A stretch of DNA of 64,000 nucleotides. Source: Ectopseudomonas alcaliphila (GTDB lineage: Bacteria; Pseudomonadota; Gammaproteobacteria; Pseudomonadales; Pseudomonadaceae). Positions 27,715-37,977 of the stretch are shown here, one piece after another (the first letter of the stretch is position 1; each line of letters begins with the position of its first letter). Made by a program: the position numbers and the translations under genes. Below the pieces are notes generated by a model. That model was not told the DNA's origin. It searched no databases and saw only the letters and a program-made list of their open reading frames with translations. The stretch is from assembly GCF_900101755.1 (NCBI RefSeq), contig NZ_FNAE01000001.1:1364001-1428000 (forward strand), in the 5' to 3' direction.

Positions 27715-27743
27715 TTTATCCGGTCATCCAGAGCGGGTATCAT
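27715..27743 (+). promoter_or_regulatory. Possible promoter of dusB-fis
   Basis: TATCAT at 27738-27743 with TTTATC 17 bases upstream, in the 229-bp gap before dusB. The -35 is poor. A GTTCA-repeat AT-rich patch (27690-27710) lies just upstream. In enterobacteria this promoter is strongly growth-phase controlled; that cannot be read here. Confidence 0.3.
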
Positions 27744-27854
27744 GCCCACCCTTTCGCGAGCACCGACCCACCGCCGTTTCCCCTGAGGACACAGTGGAGG
27801 GCAGGTGTTGATCGCCCTTTGTCTCAACTGCGAACCAACAAGCAGGGACGCCCC

Positions 27855-28853
27855 ATGTCGGCCCCACGTATTGGCCCCTACACATTGCCCAATCGGTTGA
27901 TCCTGGCCCCCATGGCCGGCGTAACCGATCGCCCGTTCCGCCAGCTGTGCCGCCGTCTCGGCGCCGGCCTGGTGGTCTCGGAGATGGTCACCAGCGATGT
28001 GCGCCTGTGGAATAGCCGCAAGTCCAGCCTGCGTTTGCTCCACGCCGGTGATCCCGAGCCGCGCTCGGTACAGATCGCCGGCGGCGACCCGCAGATGATG
28101 GCCGACGCAGCGCGCAAGAACGTCGAGTTGGGCGCGCAGATCATCGACATCAACATGGGTTGCCCGGCCAAGAAGGTCTGCAACAAGGCCGCCGGTTCCG
28201 CCCTGCTGCGCGACGAGCCGCTGGTACGGGAAATCCTCGATGCCGTGGTCGGTGCGGTGGATGTGCCAGTCACCCTGAAGATTCGTACCGGCTGGGACCG
28301 CCAGAACAAGAATGGCATCACCGTGGCGAAAATCGCCGAAGACGCCGGCATTGCTGCACTGTCCGTACATGGCCGCACCCGCGCCGACCTTTATACCGGC
28401 GAAGCCGAGTACGACACCATCGCCGCCATCAAGCAGGCGATATCGATTCCGGTGTTCGCCAACGGCGACATCGACTCTCCACAGAAGGCCAAGGCCGTGC
28501 TCGACGCCACTGGCGCCGATGCCCTGCTCATTGGCCGCGCCGCCCAGGGCCGGCCGTGGATCTTCCGTGAAATCGAGCATTACCTGCGTACCGGCGAAAC
28601 CCTGCCGGCACCGAGCCTGCTCGAAGTGGAACGCATTCTGCTAGAACACCTGGCCGCACTGCACGCCTTCTACGGCGAATTGATGGGCGTACGCATTGCC
28701 CGCAAGCATGTCGGCTGGTATCTGGCAACCCTGCCGGGCGCCAGGGAGTTTCGCGCCCAGTTCAACCGTCTGGACAGTACGGACGCACAGTGCGCCCACG
28801 TTCGCGCGTTCTTCCGCGAACGGCACAACGATGGAAACGAGGTGGCCGCATGA
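27855..28853 (+). CDS. dusB: tRNA-dihydrouridine synthase B
   Basis: 332-residue flavoprotein that reduces uridine to dihydrouridine in t[16 protein letters not shown], the catalytic Cys in [12 protein letters not shown], and VHGRTR are intact in the TIM-barrel domain; the C-terminal helical tRNA-binding domain follows. The ATG at 27855 ([10 protein letters not shown]) has AGGGA upstream and is preferred over an in-frame one 36 bases earlier. Its stop overlaps the fis start (ATGA), the well-known dusB-fis operon. Confidence 0.96.
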   Translation: MSAPRIGPYTLPNRLILAPMAGVTDRPFRQLCRRLGAGLVVSEMVTSDVRLWNSRKSSLRLLHAGDPEPRSVQIAGGDPQMMADAARKNVELGAQIIDINMGCPAKKVCNKAAGSALLRDEPLVREILDAVVGAVDVPVTLKIRTGWDRQNKNGITVAKIAEDAGIAALSVHGRTRADLYTGEAEYDTIAAIKQAISIPVFANGDIDSPQKAKAVLDATGADALLIGRAAQGRPWIFREIEHYLRTGETLPAPSLLEVERILLEHLAALHAFYGELMGVRIARKHVGWYLATLPGAREFRAQFNRLDSTDAQCAHVRAFFRERHNDGNEVAA

Positions 28854-29170
28854 CGTTGATGACAGAGACCCTAGTGAGTGGAATTGCACCCGTGAGTGAC
28901 AACACCAGCCTTAAACAGCACCTGAACACGCCGAGCGAAGAGGGCCAGACCCTGCGCGGCGCCGTGGAGAAGGCGCTGCATAACTACTTCGCCCATCTGG
29001 AGGGCGCGGACGTCACCGACGTGTACAACCTGGTGCTCACCGAAGTCGAAGCGCCGCTGCTGGAAACCGTCATGAATCACGTGAAAGGTAACCAGACCAA
29101 GGCCTCCGAACTGCTCGGCCTGAACCGCGGTACGCTGCGCAAGAAGCTCAAGCAGTACGATCTGCTGTAA
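28850..29170 (+). CDS. fis: DNA-binding protein Fis
   Basis: 106-residue nucleoid protein that bends DNA and regulates growth-rate-dependent genes. The N-terminal part is variable; the dimerisation helices and the C-terminal helix-turn-helix ([20 protein letters not shown]) are nearly identical to other Fis proteins. The ATG at 28850 overlaps the dusB stop as ATGA; a second ATG at 28859 would give a slightly shorter form. A strong terminator follows. Confidence 0.95.
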   Translation: MTLMTETLVSGIAPVSDNTSLKQHLNTPSEEGQTLRGAVEKALHNYFAHLEGADVTDVYNLVLTEVEAPLLETVMNHVKGNQTKASELLGLNRGTLRKKLKQYDLL

Positions 29171-29183
29171 CCCTGAACTCCCG

Positions 29184-29214
29184 AAAAGGGCGGCCCGCAT
29201 GAGCCGCCTTTTTT
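29184..29214 (+). terminator. Rho-independent terminator after fis
   Basis: GGCGGC (29189-29194) pairs with GCCGCC (29203-29208); the stem is extended by A-tract/T-tract pairing and followed by six T residues. Lies 14 bases after the fis stop. Confidence 0.85.
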
Positions 29215-29244
29215 GCTGATATCCCCGCTCTGATGGATAGTGAA

Positions 29245-30852
<1,608 letters not shown>

Positions 30853-30898
30853 TTGGCTGGTGAATGGCTTCGGCCATCCACCCTGCACACAGGCGAGA

Positions 30899-30959
30899 CG
30901 TAGGAGCCCGCTTGCGGGCGATCAACCCGTAAAGCATCGCCGGCAAGCCGGCTCCTACA
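30899..30959. repeat. REP pair (GTAGGAGC family) between purH and purD
   Basis: Outer arms CGTAGGAGCCCGCTTGCGGGCGAT and ATCGCCGGCAAGCCGGCTCCTAC face each other with a 12-base centre (61 bp in all). Similar to the pairs at 49423-49483 and 51263-51316. Confidence 0.85.
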
Positions 30960-31015
30960 AACAGCACAGACTGATCCTCCTCACGCAACGCGTAGGAACG
31001 ATCTAGGAGAATGCA

Positions 31016-32305
31016 ATGAACGTATTGATCATCGGCAGCGGCGGTCGTGAACACGCCCTGGCCTGGAAAGTGGCGCAGGATCCTCGCGTCGAGAAGGTCT
31101 TCGTCGCCCCCGGCAATGCCGGCACAGCCGTCGAGCCCAAGTGCGAGAACGTCGCCATCGACGTCCTGGCCATCGAGCAGCTGGCTGATTTTGCCGAGAA
31201 CAACGTGCAACTGACCATCGTTGGCCCGGAAGCGCCGCTGGTCAAAGGCGTGGTCGACCTGTTCCGCAGCCGCAAACTGGATATCTTCGGCCCCACCGCC
31301 GCAGCCGCCCAGCTGGAAGGCTCCAAGGCCTTCACCAAGGATTTCCTGGCGCGCCACAAGATCCCCACCGCCGATTACCAGAACTTCACCGAGATCGAGC
31401 CGGCGCTGGCTTACCTGCACGAGAAGGGTGCGCCCATCGTGATCAAGGCCGACGGCCTGGCCGCAGGCAAGGGCGTGATCGTCGCCATGACCCTGCAGGA
31501 AGCCGAAGATGCCGTGCGCGACATGCTCGCCGGCAACGCCTTCGGTGAGGCCGGCTCGCGCGTGGTGATCGAGGAATTCCTCGACGGCGAAGAAGCCAGT
31601 TTCATCGTCATGGTCGACGGCGAGAACGTGCTGCCGATGGCCACCAGCCAGGACCACAAGCGCGTCGGCGACGGCGACAGCGGCCCGAATACCGGCGGCA
31701 TGGGCGCCTACTCGCCCGCTCCGGTGGTCACCGCCGAAGTACACAAGCGCGTAATGGACGAGGTGATCTACCCGACCGTGCGCGGCATGGCCAGCGAAGG
31801 CAACGTCTACACCGGCTTCCTCTATGCCGGCCTGATGATCGACAAGGCTGGCAAGCCCAAGGTCATCGAGTTCAACTGCCGCTTCGGCGACCCGGAAACC
31901 CAGCCGATCATGTGCCGCCTGGAAAGCTCCCTGGTGCTGCTGGTCGAGGCTGCCCTGGCCAAGGCGCTGAACAAGGTCGAAGCCACCTGGGACCCGCGTC
32001 CGACCGTGGGCGTGGTGCTGGCCGCCGGCGGCTACCCCGGCGACTACGCCAAGGGCGATGTCATCGAAGGCCTGGATGAAGCCGCTCAGCTCGACGGCAA
32101 GGTGTTCCACGCCGGTACCGCACTGAAGGACGGCCAGATCGTCACCGCTGGCGGCCGCGTACTGTGCGCCACTGCGATTGGCGCCAGCGTCGCCGATGCT
32201 CAGCAACAGGCCTATCGTCTGGCCGAGAAGATTCGCTGGAACGGCATGTTCCATCGCAACGATATCGGCTACCGGGCCATCGCCCGCGAGCGCGGCGAAG
32301 GCTGA
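31016..32305 (+). CDS. purD: Phosphoribosylamine-glycine ligase (GAR synthetase)
   Basis: 429-residue ATP-grasp ligase, second step of purine synthesis. It starts MNVLIIGSGGREHALAWK, has the ATP-grasp core (VIKADGLAAGKGVIVA, EEFLDGEEASF), NTGGMGAYSPAP and the metal-binding EFNCRFGDPETQ. AGGAG stands before the ATG. Adjacent to purH as in P. aeruginosa. A long inverted repeat lies just after its stop. Confidence 0.97.
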   Translation: MNVLIIGSGGREHALAWKVAQDPRVEKVFVAPGNAGTAVEPKCENVAIDVLAIEQLADFAENNVQLTIVGPEAPLVKGVVDLFRSRKLDIFGPTAAAAQLEGSKAFTKDFLARHKIPTADYQNFTEIEPALAYLHEKGAPIVIKADGLAAGKGVIVAMTLQEAEDAVRDMLAGNAFGEAGSRVVIEEFLDGEEASFIVMVDGENVLPMATSQDHKRVGDGDSGPNTGGMGAYSPAPVVTAEVHKRVMDEVIYPTVRGMASEGNVYTGFLYAGLMIDKAGKPKVIEFNCRFGDPETQPIMCRLESSLVLLVEAALAKALNKVEATWDPRPTVGVVLAAGGYPGDYAKGDVIEGLDEAAQLDGKVFHAGTALKDGQIVTAGGRVLCATAIGASVADAQQQAYRLAEKIRWNGMFHRNDIGYRAIARERGEG

Positions 32306-32312
32306 GAAACAG

Positions 32313-32376
32313 GGTGCAGTCCGGCGAAAAAGCCGGCTTCTGCCAGCATCGGGCGGAAAAAATGCCTGACTGCACC
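32313..32376. other. Long inverted repeat able to form a branched stem structure, between purD and retS
   Basis: Perfect 9-bp outer stem GGTGCAGTC (32313-32321)/GACTGCACC (32368-32376). Inside are CCGGC-GAAAAA-GCCGG and a smaller GCAT/ATGC hairpin whose loop again ends in an A run. It may be the purD terminator region, or a structured RNA; no clear terminal T run. Confidence 0.5.
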
Positions 32377-32401
32377 ATATTCCCCCGAGCAAATGCTTGG
32401 C

Positions 32402-32407
32402 TATAAT
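32402..32407 (+). promoter_or_regulatory. Likely -10 of the retS promoter
   Basis: Perfect TATAAT, 28 bases upstream of the retS start. The expected -35 region (about 32379-32384, ATTCCC) is poor, so activation or an extended -10 would be needed. Confidence 0.45.
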
Positions 32408-32435
32408 CCGGCCACTCATTTAGAAGGATTTACCC

Positions 32436-35222
32436 GTGCGCCGGCTCAGGATTGCCATCGGACTACTCGCCAGCACGCTGCTTCTCGGCCTTGCCCTGAC
32501 AGCCACTGCGAACACAGCCCAGAGCGGTGCGCACAGCTGGTCCTATCTGGTCGACGCCAGCGCCCGCCTGGGCCTCGAAGAAGTCCGCGCCCAGCGCCAG
32601 CAGTTCAAGCCCCTCAGCAAGCAGTCCTTTACCTTTCCCCCCAGTGACCACGCCGTCTGGCTTCGCGCCGAGTTCGCACCGCAGCAGCAACCGGCCTGGC
32701 TGTGGATCTTCTCGCCGCGGGTGCAATACCTCGATTACTACCTGCTGAGAGACGGCCAGCTGGAGCAGAACCTGCACACGGGCGAGGCCATGCCGCTGGC
32801 TTCGCGACCGCTGCCGTCGCGCTTCTATCTGATGCCTCTGCCCAATGACGGCCAGGCCCGCGTCGCCTACGTCCGCCTGACCTCCAACCACCCGTTGATG
32901 ACCTGGTTCAAGGTCATGGATCAGGCCGAACTGGTCAGCCTGGAAAAGCCCGCCTACCTCTACGGCATGCTGTTCGGCGCCCTGCTGCTGCTGACCCTGT
33001 ACAACCTCATCCGCTTCATCTACAGCCGCAGCGCCAGTGGCCTGTGGCTGGCCGGGGTGAATATCGGCCTGGCCGTGTGCTCGTCGGCCAATCTCGGCAT
33101 CTTCGCGCAATGGCTGCCCAGCCTGGGCTACAACCAGTCACTGATCGCCGACCTCTCCGCGCTGTTTGCCGCCTTCAGCGCCCTGGCCTTCGGCCTGAGC
33201 TTCATGCACGGTACGCCCGTGCAGCGCAGCCCGCTCAACCGCCTGCTGCAGGGCAATGCCCTGCTGATACTGGTCTACGCCCTGTGCATCGTCGTCACCG
33301 GCCTGTTCTGGTTCAGCTCGCTGGTCTACCTGCTGGTGGCCCTGAGCGCCATCAATCTACTGCTGGTAAGCAGCCGGCACTGGCGCTCCGGTTATCAGCC
33401 GGCGCGCCTGATCACCGTCGGCATGCTGGTGTTCAACCTCGGCTTCTGCTTCTTCGTGCCGGTGCTGCTCGGCTTCGATCAGCTCAATCCGGGTTGGCTG
33501 GTGCTGGGCGTGTTCAGCGTCGCCACCCTGGCCGGGCTGATTCTCAGCGTTTCGCTGACCGAGCGGCAGCGGCAGATCCAGCGCGACACGCTGGAGGAAA
33601 GCACCGCCCTGGCCGCCAGCAGCGCCGAGCTAAAGGCCAAGGCCGAGTTCCTGGCCAAGATCAGCCACGAGATCCGCACGCCGATGAACGGTGTACTGGG
33701 CATGACCGAACTGCTGTTGGGCACGCCGCTGTCGGCCAAGCAGCGTGACTACGTGCAGACCATCCACAGCTCGGGCAACGAGCTGCTCACCCTGATCAAC
33801 GAAATCCTCGACATCTCCAAGCTCGAATCCGGGCAGATCGAACTGGACGACGTGCAGTTCGACCTCGGCGCACTGATCGAGGACTGCCTCGATATCTTCC
33901 GCGCCAAGGCCGAGCAGCAACGCGTGGAGCTGATCAGCTTCATTCAGCCGCAGGTGCCACGGGTGATCAGCGGTGACCCGACCCGCCTGCGCCAGGCCCT
34001 GCTCAGCCTGCTGGACAACGCCTTCAAGCAGACCGACGAGGGCGAGATTCTGCTGGTCGCTGCGCTGGACAGCAGCGACGGCCAGCACCGCCTGCGCGTC
34101 GCCGTGCAGGACAGCGGCCGTCCACTGCTGCCGGAAGAGCGCGACGCCCTGCTCAACGCCGAGCTGCAGAGCCGCGACTTCCTCTCTGCCACCCGCCTGG
34201 GCGGGCGCCTCGGCCTGATCATCGCGCGCCAGCTGGTGCGTCTGATGGGGGGCGAGTTCGGCATTCAGGGCAGCGGTAACCAGGGCACGACCCTGTGGCT
34301 GACCCTGCCGTTGGACGCTGCCCGCCTGGAGCAGCCGGAAACCGACCTGGACAGCCCGCTGCAAGGTGCACGCCTGCTGGTGGTGGACGATAACGACACC
34401 TGTCGCAAGGTGCTGATGCAGCAGTGCAACGCCTGGGGCATGCAGGTCAGCGCCGTGCCCTCCGGCAAGGAGGCCCTGGCCCTGCTGCGCACCAAGGCGC
34501 ATATGCGCGAGTACTTCGATGCGGTGCTGCTCGATCAGGACATGCCCGGCATGACCGGCATGCAGCTGGCGGCCAAGATCAAGGAAGATCCGAGTCTCAA
34601 CCACGACATCCTGATCATCATGCTTACCGGCATCAGCAACGCGCCGAGCAAGGTGATCGCGCGCAACGCCGGGATCAAACGCATCCTGGCCAAGCCGGTG
34701 GCGGGCTACACGCTCAAGACTACCCTGGCCGACGAACTGGCCCAGCGCCCCAACGACACGCCCGCACAAGCTGCACCGACACCGGTGAGCACGCCGCTGA
34801 ACGTGCCGACCGACTTCCGCATTCTGGTGGCCGAGGACAACAGCATCTCCACCAAGGTGATTCGCGGCATGCTCGGCAAGCTCAACCTCAAGCCGGACAC
34901 CGCCAGCAACGGCGAGGAAGCCCTCAGCGCGATGAAGGCGCAGCCCTATGATCTGGTGCTGATGGACTGCGAGATGCCGGTGCTCGATGGCTTCTCCGCC
35001 ACCGAACAGCTACGTGCCTGGGAAAAGAGCGAGAAGCGTCCGCGCACACCGGTGGTGGCGCTGACCGCGCATATCCTGAGCGAACACAAGGAACGCGCGC
35101 GCGCCGTGGGCATGGACGGCCATATGTCCAAGCCGGTGGAGCTGTCGCAGCTGCGCGAGCTGATCGAGCACTGGATCGCCGAGCGCGAACTGCGCCGCCA
35201 GCGTGACGCGCTGCCACACTGA
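32436..35222 (+). CDS. retS: Hybrid sensor kinase RetS
   Basis: 928-residue inner-membrane hybrid kinase. Signal sequence (1-26), periplasmic 7TMR-DISMED2 domain (about 33-160), seven-helix 7TMR-DISM region (about 175-385), HisKA domain with His411 in KISHEIRTPMN, ATPase domain, and two receivers with phospho-acceptor Asp at about 700 (LLDQDMPG) and 844 (LMDCEMPV). This unusual order, the length and the place after purD are those of RetS (PA4856), which blocks GacS and so shifts cells away from biofilm towards acute virulence in P. aeruginosa. The start is GTG at 32436 with AAGGA upstream. Confidence 0.93.
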   Translation: MRRLRIAIGLLASTLLLGLALTATANTAQSGAHSWSYLVDASARLGLEEVRAQRQQFKPLSKQSFTFPPSDHAVWLRAEFAPQQQPAWLWIFSPRVQYLDYYLLRDGQLEQNLHTGEAMPLASRPLPSRFYLMPLPNDGQARVAYVRLTSNHPLMTWFKVMDQAELVSLEKPAYLYGMLFGALLLLTLYNLIRFIYSRSASGLWLAGVNIGLAVCSSANLGIFAQWLPSLGYNQSLIADLSALFAAFSALAFGLSFMHGTPVQRSPLNRLLQGNALLILVYALCIVVTGLFWFSSLVYLLVALSAINLLLVSSRHWRSGYQPARLITVGMLVFNLGFCFFVPVLLGFDQLNPGWLVLGVFSVATLAGLILSVSLTERQRQIQRDTLEESTALAASSAELKAKAEFLAKISHEIRTPMNGVLGMTELLLGTPLSAKQRDYVQTIHSSGNELLTLINEILDISKLESGQIELDDVQFDLGALIEDCLDIFRAKAEQQRVELISFIQPQVPRVISGDPTRLRQALLSLLDNAFKQTDEGEILLVAALDSSDGQHRLRVAVQDSGRPLLPEERDALLNAELQSRDFLSATRLGGRLGLIIARQLVRLMGGEFGIQGSGNQGTTLWLTLPLDAARLEQPETDLDSPLQGARLLVVDDNDTCRKVLMQQCNAWGMQVSAVPSGKEALALLRTKAHMREYFDAVLLDQDMPGMTGMQLAAKIKEDPSLNHDILIIMLTGISNAPSKVIARNAGIKRILAKPVAGYTLKTTLADELAQRPNDTPAQAAPTPVSTPLNVPTDFRILVAEDNSISTKVIRGMLGKLNLKPDTASNGEEALSAMKAQPYDLVLMDCEMPVLDGFSATEQLRAWEKSEKRPRTPVVALTAHILSEHKERARAVGMDGHMSKPVELSQLRELIEHWIAERELRRQRDALPH

Positions 35223-35264
35223 TAGTCTTATTTACCTTCTCTGCCTTTCTGCGAGCCTGCCGCC

Positions 35265-35861
35265 ATGGCGTCCGAGTTGTTCAGCCTGTACCTGAAGATG
35301 CTGGTGCTCTACAGCCCCTTCTTCGTCCTCTCCTGCTTTATCGGCCTCAGTCGCGGCTACACCCTCAAGGAACGCAAGCGCCTGGCCTGGAAGGTGGCGC
35401 TGGCCACGCTGATCGCCAGCGTGCTGCTGTACCTGTTCGGCAAACACATCTTCACCCTGTTCGGCATCACCATCGACGCCTTCCGCATCGGCGCGGGCTC
35501 GGTGCTGTTCATCTCCGCCCTTGGCATGGCCCAGGGCAAGTCGGCGGTGCAGAGCGACAACGTGCAGCAGGACGTGACCATCGTGCCGCTGACCATCCCC
35601 CTGACCGTCGGCCCCGGCACCATCGGCGCCCTGCTGCTGATGGGCGCCAGCCAACCGCACTGGGACGACAAGCTGGTGGCAGTGGCGGCGATCTTCCTCG
35701 CCAGCCTCACCGTCGGCGTGGTGCTGTACCTGTCCAACCAGTTCGAGCGCCTGCTCGGCGACCAGGGCCTGCAGATCGTCAGCCGCCTGATGGGCCTGTT
35801 CGTCTGCGCCCTGGCCGCACAGATCATCTTCACCGGGGTGAAGAATTACCTGGTGCCGTAA
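35265..35861 (+). CDS. MarC family integral membrane protein
   Basis: 198-residue protein with six predicted membrane helices. The sequence (ELFSLYLKMLVLYSPFFVLS, VPLTIPLTVGPGTIGALLL) is of the MarC/UPF0056 family, once linked to multiple antibiotic resistance and now of unclear function; a few relatives are annotated as amino-acid or other small-molecule transporters. No good Shine-Dalgarno is seen before the ATG. Follows retS by 42 bases and may be read through from it. Confidence 0.9.
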   Translation: MASELFSLYLKMLVLYSPFFVLSCFIGLSRGYTLKERKRLAWKVALATLIASVLLYLFGKHIFTLFGITIDAFRIGAGSVLFISALGMAQGKSAVQSDNVQQDVTIVPLTIPLTVGPGTIGALLLMGASQPHWDDKLVAVAAIFLASLTVGVVLYLSNQFERLLGDQGLQIVSRLMGLFVCALAAQIIFTGVKNYLVP

Positions 35862-35881
35862 GCCGTAGCGCGCGCCAAACC

Positions 35882-35946
35882 GTAGGGTGCGCCATGCGCA
35901 CCAGCCTTTATCGCAGAACGCCGGCGGTGCGCACAGCGCACCCTAC
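35882..35946. repeat. Inverted repeat pair of the GTAGGGTGCGC family
   Basis: GTAGGGTGCGCCATGCGCACC and GGTGCGCACAGCGCACCCTAC in opposite orientation. Same family as 15221-15286. It lies 20 bases after marC and just upstream of the nitrogen-control region of atzF. Confidence 0.85.
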
Positions 35947-35985
35947 ATGCCCGCTGCGCTGAACGCACCAGCAGCCCTGAAGCTC

Positions 35986-36023
35986 TGCACCATCCGCTTG
36001 CAGCGCGGCCCCACTGCGGTGCA
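35986..36023 (+). promoter_or_regulatory. Two tandem NtrC-like sites upstream of atzF
   Basis: Site 1 at 35986-36002 (TGCACC-N5-CTTGCA) and site 2 at 36007-36023 (GGCCCC-N5-GGTGCA) each match 10 of 12 half-site bases of the NtrC consensus TGCACC-N5-GGTGCA. Their centres are 21 bases apart (two helical turns), at about -131 and -110 from the predicted start of transcription, the normal enhancer distance. Confidence 0.6.
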
Positions 36024-36098
36024 CCCCTCCTCGACAGCGCCCCTGCTCGCAGCACTAAAAATCACCTAACCACATGAAATAAAAGACTTTATAGGAAC

Positions 36099-36114
36099 TG
36101 GCATCCTCATTGCT
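36099..36114 (+). promoter_or_regulatory. Sigma-54 promoter of the urea carboxylase operon
   Basis: TGGCATCCTCATTGCT against the consensus TGGCACG-N4-TTGCW: the invariant GG (36100-36101) and GC (36112-36113) are exactly 10 bases apart and only two bases differ. Predicted start near 36125. An AT-rich stretch (36050-36095) between it and the NtrC-like sites could be bent by IHF. Confidence 0.72.
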
Positions 36115-36120
36115 CTAGCG

Positions 36121-36146
36121 ATTCCAACTTGGATACAAGATGGAAT
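36121..36146. promoter_or_regulatory. Dyad operator over the predicted transcription start of atzF
   Basis: Interrupted palindrome: outer arms ATTCCA/TGGAAT and inner arms CTTG/CAAG around GATA, 20 of 26 positions symmetric. The inner TTG-GATA-CAA core resembles operators of FCD-type GntR regulators, and such a regulator is encoded two genes downstream (41609-42331). Its place over +1 suits repression. Confidence 0.55.
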
Positions 36147-36154
36147 CTCGAAGC

Positions 36155-37963
36155 ATGTCCAACGCCCCTATCGCTTTCACCCTCGCGCAGTGGCAACAGG
36201 CCTACCGCGACGGCCAATCCCCAGCCGAACTGCTGCACGCCCTGCGCCTGGAACTGCGCGCCGCCGATACCGCCTGGATCGCCCTGGCCAGCGAAGATCA
36301 GCTCGATGCCCAGCTCGATGCCCTGGCAAGCGCGCTGGAGGGCGCAGGTGGCGACCTGAGCAAGCTGCCGCTGTACGGCGTGCCCTTCGCCATCAAGGAC
36401 AATATCGACGCCGCCGACTGGCCCACCACGGCGGCCTGCCCCGAATTCGCCTACCAGGCCCAGGCCGATGCCACCGTGGTCGCCCGCCTGCGCGCCGCCG
36501 GCGCCATCCTGATCGGCAAGACCAACCTCGACCAGTTCGCCACCGGCCTGGTCGGCACCCGCTCGCCTCACGGTGCGGTGCCCAACAGCTTCAACCCGGC
36601 TTACGTCAGCGGCGGCTCCAGCTCCGGTTCGGCCAGCGTGGTCGCGCGCGGCCTGGTGCCCTTCTCTCTCGGCACCGATACCGCCGGCTCCGGCCGCGTG
36701 CCGGCAGGTTTCAACAATATCGTCGGGCTCAAGCCGACCAAGGGCTGGCTGCCCAATACCGGCCTGGTGCCAGCCTGCCGCACCGTCGACTGCATCTCGG
36801 TGTTCGCCCTGACCGTCAGCGATGCCCTGGCGGTGGCCAATATCGCCGGCGGCTATGACGCCGCCGATGCCTACAGCCGCCAGAACCCGAACAGCGCCAA
36901 GGTCGGCATGCCGGCCAAGCCGCTCCTGGCAGTGCCAGCCAACCCCGAGTTCTTCGGCGACAGGCAGAACCAGGCCGTCTATGAGGCCGCACTGGGCAAA
37001 CTGCGCGAACTGGGCGCCGAGCTGGTGGAGATCGATTTCTCCCCCTTCCAGCAACTGGCCGAGCAGCTCTACTACGGCCCCTGGGTCGCCGAACGCACCG
37101 TCGCGGTGGAAGGTGTGAACCCCGAACACATCAACCCGGTGGTGCGCGGCATCGTCGAAAACGGCCACAAATACAGCGCCTGCGATGCCTACAAGGCCGA
37201 GTACATCCGCGCCGAGTTGAGCCGCGTGATCAACGACGCCCTGGCCAGCTTCGACGCCATGGTGGTGCCGACCTCGCCGACCCTGCGCACCCTGGCCGAG
37301 ATGCAAGCCGAACCCGTGCTGTTCAACAGCCAGTTCGGCACCTACACCAACTTCACCAACCTCGCCGACCTGTGCGCCCTCGCCGTGCCGGCAGGGCTGC
37401 GCGACGACGGCCTGCCAGCCGGTATCACCCTGCTCGCCCCGGCCTGGCATGACCAGGCACTGGCCGCCTTCGGTCAGCGCTGGCAGCAGGCCGTCGATCT
37501 GCCTCTGGGCGCCACCGGCAAGCCGCTGCCAACGCAAACCGCCAGCGACAAGCCGGCGCCCGGTTGCATCCGTGTCGCCGTGGTCGGCGCGCACCTGACC
37601 GGCATGCCGCTGAACTTCCAGCTCACCAGCCGCGATGCCGTGCTGGTGGAGCAGACCACCAGCGCCACGCATTACCGCCTCTATGCCCTGCCCGGCACCG
37701 TGCCGCCCAAGCCAGGCCTGGCACGAGTCACCGAGGACGGCGCCGAGATCATCGTCGAGCTGTGGGACGTGCCGCAGGCGCGCTTCGGCGAGTTCGTTGC
37801 CGAAATCCCGCCACCGCTGGGCATCGGCAACCTGGAGCTGGCCGACGGCCGCTGGGTCAAGGGCTTTATCTGCGAGCCCTATGCGCTGAATGGCGCGCGT
37901 GACATCACCAGCTTTGGTGGTTGGCGCGCCTTTATCGCCAGCCTGCAAACAGCCAAGAACTGA
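36155..37963 (+). CDS. atzF: Allophanate hydrolase
   Basis: 602-residue amidase-signature enzyme that hydrolyses allophanate to two ammonium and CO2, the second step of ATP-dependent urea breakdown. The catalytic Lys sits in VPFAIKDNID, the Ser cluster in GGSSSGSA and the nucleophile Ser in GTDTAGSGRVPAG, all intact. After about residue 460 follows the smaller C-terminal allophanate hydrolase domain. The ATG at 36155 is preferred to the one at 36140: it has GGAA at the right distance, and 36140 lies inside the operator-like dyad. Urea carboxylase starts 14 bases after the stop. Confidence 0.94.
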   Translation: MSNAPIAFTLAQWQQAYRDGQSPAELLHALRLELRAADTAWIALASEDQLDAQLDALASALEGAGGDLSKLPLYGVPFAIKDNIDAADWPTTAACPEFAYQAQADATVVARLRAAGAILIGKTNLDQFATGLVGTRSPHGAVPNSFNPAYVSGGSSSGSASVVARGLVPFSLGTDTAGSGRVPAGFNNIVGLKPTKGWLPNTGLVPACRTVDCISVFALTVSDALAVANIAGGYDAADAYSRQNPNSAKVGMPAKPLLAVPANPEFFGDRQNQAVYEAALGKLRELGAELVEIDFSPFQQLAEQLYYGPWVAERTVAVEGVNPEHINPVVRGIVENGHKYSACDAYKAEYIRAELSRVINDALASFDAMVVPTSPTLRTLAEMQAEPVLFNSQFGTYTNFTNLADLCALAVPAGLRDDGLPAGITLLAPAWHDQALAAFGQRWQQAVDLPLGATGKPLPTQTASDKPAPGCIRVAVVGAHLTGMPLNFQLTSRDAVLVEQTTSATHYRLYALPGTVPPKPGLARVTEDGAEIIVELWDVPQARFGEFVAEIPPPLGIGNLELADGRWVKGFICEPYALNGARDITSFGGWRAFIASLQTAKN

Positions 37964-37977
37964 GGAAGGGATAGCCC

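Noticed and set aside
29171..29244. Purine riboswitch or PurR-type operator before purH
   Set aside because: The short gap is taken up by the fis terminator; no aptamer-like junction or purine operator could be found.
32371..32380. TGCACCAT before retS as an NtrC site
   Set aside because: Only a half site; it is one arm of the 9-bp stem at 32313-32376 and has no matching second half at the right distance.
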